Positions 62,396 to 64,000 of a stretch of DNA of 64,000 nucleotides are shown here, one piece after another. The translations under genes and the position numbers were made by a program. The DNA lies in assembly GCA_016271365.2 (NCBI GenBank), contig CM057456.1, forward strand, positions 1,391,857,501 through 1,391,921,500, read 5' to 3'. Each line of letters starts with the position of its first letter. Positions within the stretch are counted from its first letter, which is position 1. The notes under the pieces are model-generated. The model had not been told where the DNA came from. It did not search any database and worked only from the letters and a program-made list of their open reading frames with translations. Origin of the DNA: Neoceratodus forsteri (Eukaryota > Chordata > Ceratodontiformes > Ceratodontidae).

Positions 62396-64000
62396 GACCG
62401 CCCCAGACTGGTTGCAGGAAGGGATCCCGTTTGTCTGTCCCGAGCCAACGGTCGTCCTTATGACCGATGCCTCTCTCATGGGCTGGGGAGCCCACATGGG
62501 GGACAACAGGGCCCATGGTTTCTGGACCCCCGAGGAGTCCCAATGCCACATCAACCTGTTGGAGCTCAGAGCATTCAGACTGGTGCTGTCAGCTTTCGCT
62601 CCTCAGCTCTGGGGTTAAGTGGTTCAAGTCCAGACAGACAATACCACGACCATGTACTATCTCAACAAACAGGACGGCACGCACTCCTGTCTGCTGTGCA
62701 AGGAGGCGCTCTGCATCTGGACCCTCGTAAGCTGGTTGGAGGCGGATCTCCTAGCCATCCATGTGGCAGGAGCCTCAAACCAGCTGGTGGATGCCCTTAG
62801 CCACATAGGACAGACATCCCACAAGTGGTCTCTTCATCCAGAGGTAGCTTACATACAGTCTGTTCTCCTGTTGGGGCCAACTGATAGTGGACCTGTTTGC
62901 CTCCATGGAGAACACCAAGCTGAGGCTGTTTCATGCCCACCCCCCCTCAGCAGGGATCGCTGTAGGGGGAGGCCTTCTCAAGGCCATGGAGGCCAGGCCT
63001 CCTCTACACTTTCCCTCCATTGCCCTTGATCCACAAGGTGTTACTCAAGATGAGGAGGGACAAGGTGAAGGTGATCCTGGTAACCCCAGTTTGGCCGCTC
63101 CAGTTCTGGTACCCAGATCTCCTCAGCCTCAGCTGCAGGCCCCTGGAGTGGCTTTGTACATGCCCAGACCTGCTATCTCTGAACCAGGGGAAGGTATTCC
63201 ATACGGACCTTCAGTCCCTGTACCTCACAGCCTGGTACCTGAGCGGCTAGAGTTCCAGGCTCTGGGTCTTTCCAAAGATGTCTACACTGTGGTGGAGGCA
63301 TCCAGAAAGGAATCGACCAGGAAATGTTATGCCTTCAAATGGAAACACTTTTCCATTTGGTGTCAGGATAAGGGTCTGGATCCCTTATCCTGTTCCGTGG
63401 CTAACATTCTCGACTACATTTGGTCTCTCTCCAAAGGGGGTCTATGGTAATTGACCCTTAGGGTGCACCTGGCAGCCATTTCTGCTTACCGGACGCAGAC
63501 TGGTCAGCCGACATTGGTGCAGGAGACAGTGGTTGGGCACTTTTTCAAAGGCCTGGATCACATATCCCCTCTGGTGCATGAATCTCCACCTCCGTGGGAT
63601 CTGTTGCTGGTTTTGGCAAAGCTCATGGGCAAGCCATTCGAACCCATGCACAAATGTGAGCTTTCACACTTGTCATGGAAGACGGCCTTCCTGGTGGCTG
63701 TCACATCTGCCAGAAGGACAGGGGAGCTCCAGGCACTTTCGGTGGACTCCCCTTATCTGGTCTTTCACAGGGACAAAGTTGTCCTGCACTCCCACCCAAA
63801 ATTCCTTCCGAAGGTGGTGTCACAGTTTCACCTTAACCAGGTGTTGACTCTGCCGGTGTACTACCCTATTTACACCTCGGATGCCGAGTACAGGCTCCAT
63901 ACCTTGGACCTGAGATGTGCTCTCTCCTATTATAAGGAGAGGATGGCGGAAATTCAGGGAGAGGTTCGCCAGCTGTTTGTCACCTACGCTGAAGCCGTGT
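62396..64000 (+). pseudogene. DIRS-D RNase H and tyrosine recombinase (partial)
   Basis: RNase H: VVLMTDASLMGWGAHMGDN and CHINLLELRAFRLVLSAFAP (to 62618), then VQTDNTTTMYYLNKQDGTHS and AGASNQLVDALSHI. Post-RH block VILVTPVWPLQFWYPDLLSL at 63070-63129. YR core-binding domain: VPERLEFQALGLSKDVYTVV and STRKCYAFKWKHFSIWCQDK to 63450, where a stop (tggtaattg) sits. The catalytic domain starts in a new frame with SARRTGELQALSVDSP (about 63709-63756). The H-x-x-R and tyrosine lie beyond the window. Confidence 0.85.

Larger units (their letters stand above)
59144..64000 (+). mobile_element. DIRS-D, 5' four fifths (runs out of the window)
   Basis: Same family and orientation as DIRS-B. The left repeat is ctacgagcgtggatatgttg, with ctggtggtatatacctcggc and ctccacccca following. 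The order is gag, RT, RNase H, YR, with YR open at the window edge. The right repeat and ICR are not in the window. It is inserted in the minus-strand CR1 at the end of an A-rich run. Confidence 0.9.

Noticed and set aside
1..64000. CRISPR arrays, operons, bacterial promoters or origins
   Set aside because: No regularly spaced repeats or dense gene arrangement; the content is vertebrate intronic DNA.

Overview
The window is vertebrate nuclear DNA from a large, transposon-rich genome. It holds two consecutive coding exons of an axonemal dynein heavy chain gene on the + strand (13357-13449 and 55977-56171, both phase 0, canonical splice sites). Together they encode 96 residues of the AAA1 C-terminal part and the lead-in to AAA2. 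The sequence is of the outer-arm DNAH9/DNAH11/DNAH17 type and looks closest to DNAH11, judged from memory of the family. No other host exon was recognised. The window is therefore at least 13.4 kb of one intron, one complete intron of about 42.5 kb, and at least 7.8 kb of a third intron.

Over 90% of the complete intron is retrotransposon sequence, much of it nested. The main families are CR1-clade LINEs (3' tails such as tctatgtttctatg, no poly-A), DIRS-group tyrosine-recombinase retrotransposons (five copies, A-E), L1-clade pieces including an ORF1-only HAL1-like element, an L2-like LINE, and long tRNA-derived SINEs with target-site duplications. Heavy DIRS plus CR1 content suggests an amphibian, most likely a caecilian. 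That is inference; lungfish or salamander is not excluded.

Layout. 1-13.3 kb: CR1 3' ends, two hairpin-forming repeats near 1.0 and 1.5 kb, an L1 ORF2 C-terminal fragment, two minus-strand SINEs, a short inverted-repeat element split by one of those SINEs, and a foldback repeat just before the first exon. 13.9-19.9 kb: a CR1 split by a second CR1. 20.3-36.8 kb: DIRS-A, split by a minus-strand CR1, by the HAL1-like element and by the 6.1-kb DIRS-B, which lies inside A's recombinase gene. 36.8-38.4 kb: a CR1 3' end and a SINE. 38.4-50.5 kb: DIRS-E, split by the oppositely oriented DIRS-C and by a SINE, with an internal inversion and duplication. 50.6-55.7 kb: an L2-like LINE split by a CR1 that itself carries an L1 3' end and a SINE. 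56.4-59.1 kb: a SINE, an old CR1 endonuclease fragment and a minus-strand CR1 tail. 59.1 kb to the end: DIRS-D, running out of the window.

The DIRS copies show the classical DIRS-1 plan: inverted terminal repeats (ITRs), a right-hand extension, an internal complementary region (ICR), and gag, then RT/RNase H, then tyrosine recombinase (YR), with the last two in overlapping frames. Every element shows frameshifts or stops, although DIRS-B keeps an open YR catalytic-domain ORF. No tRNA, rRNA, CRISPR or prokaryotic features were found. Coordinates of repeat edges are by eye and may be off by several bases.
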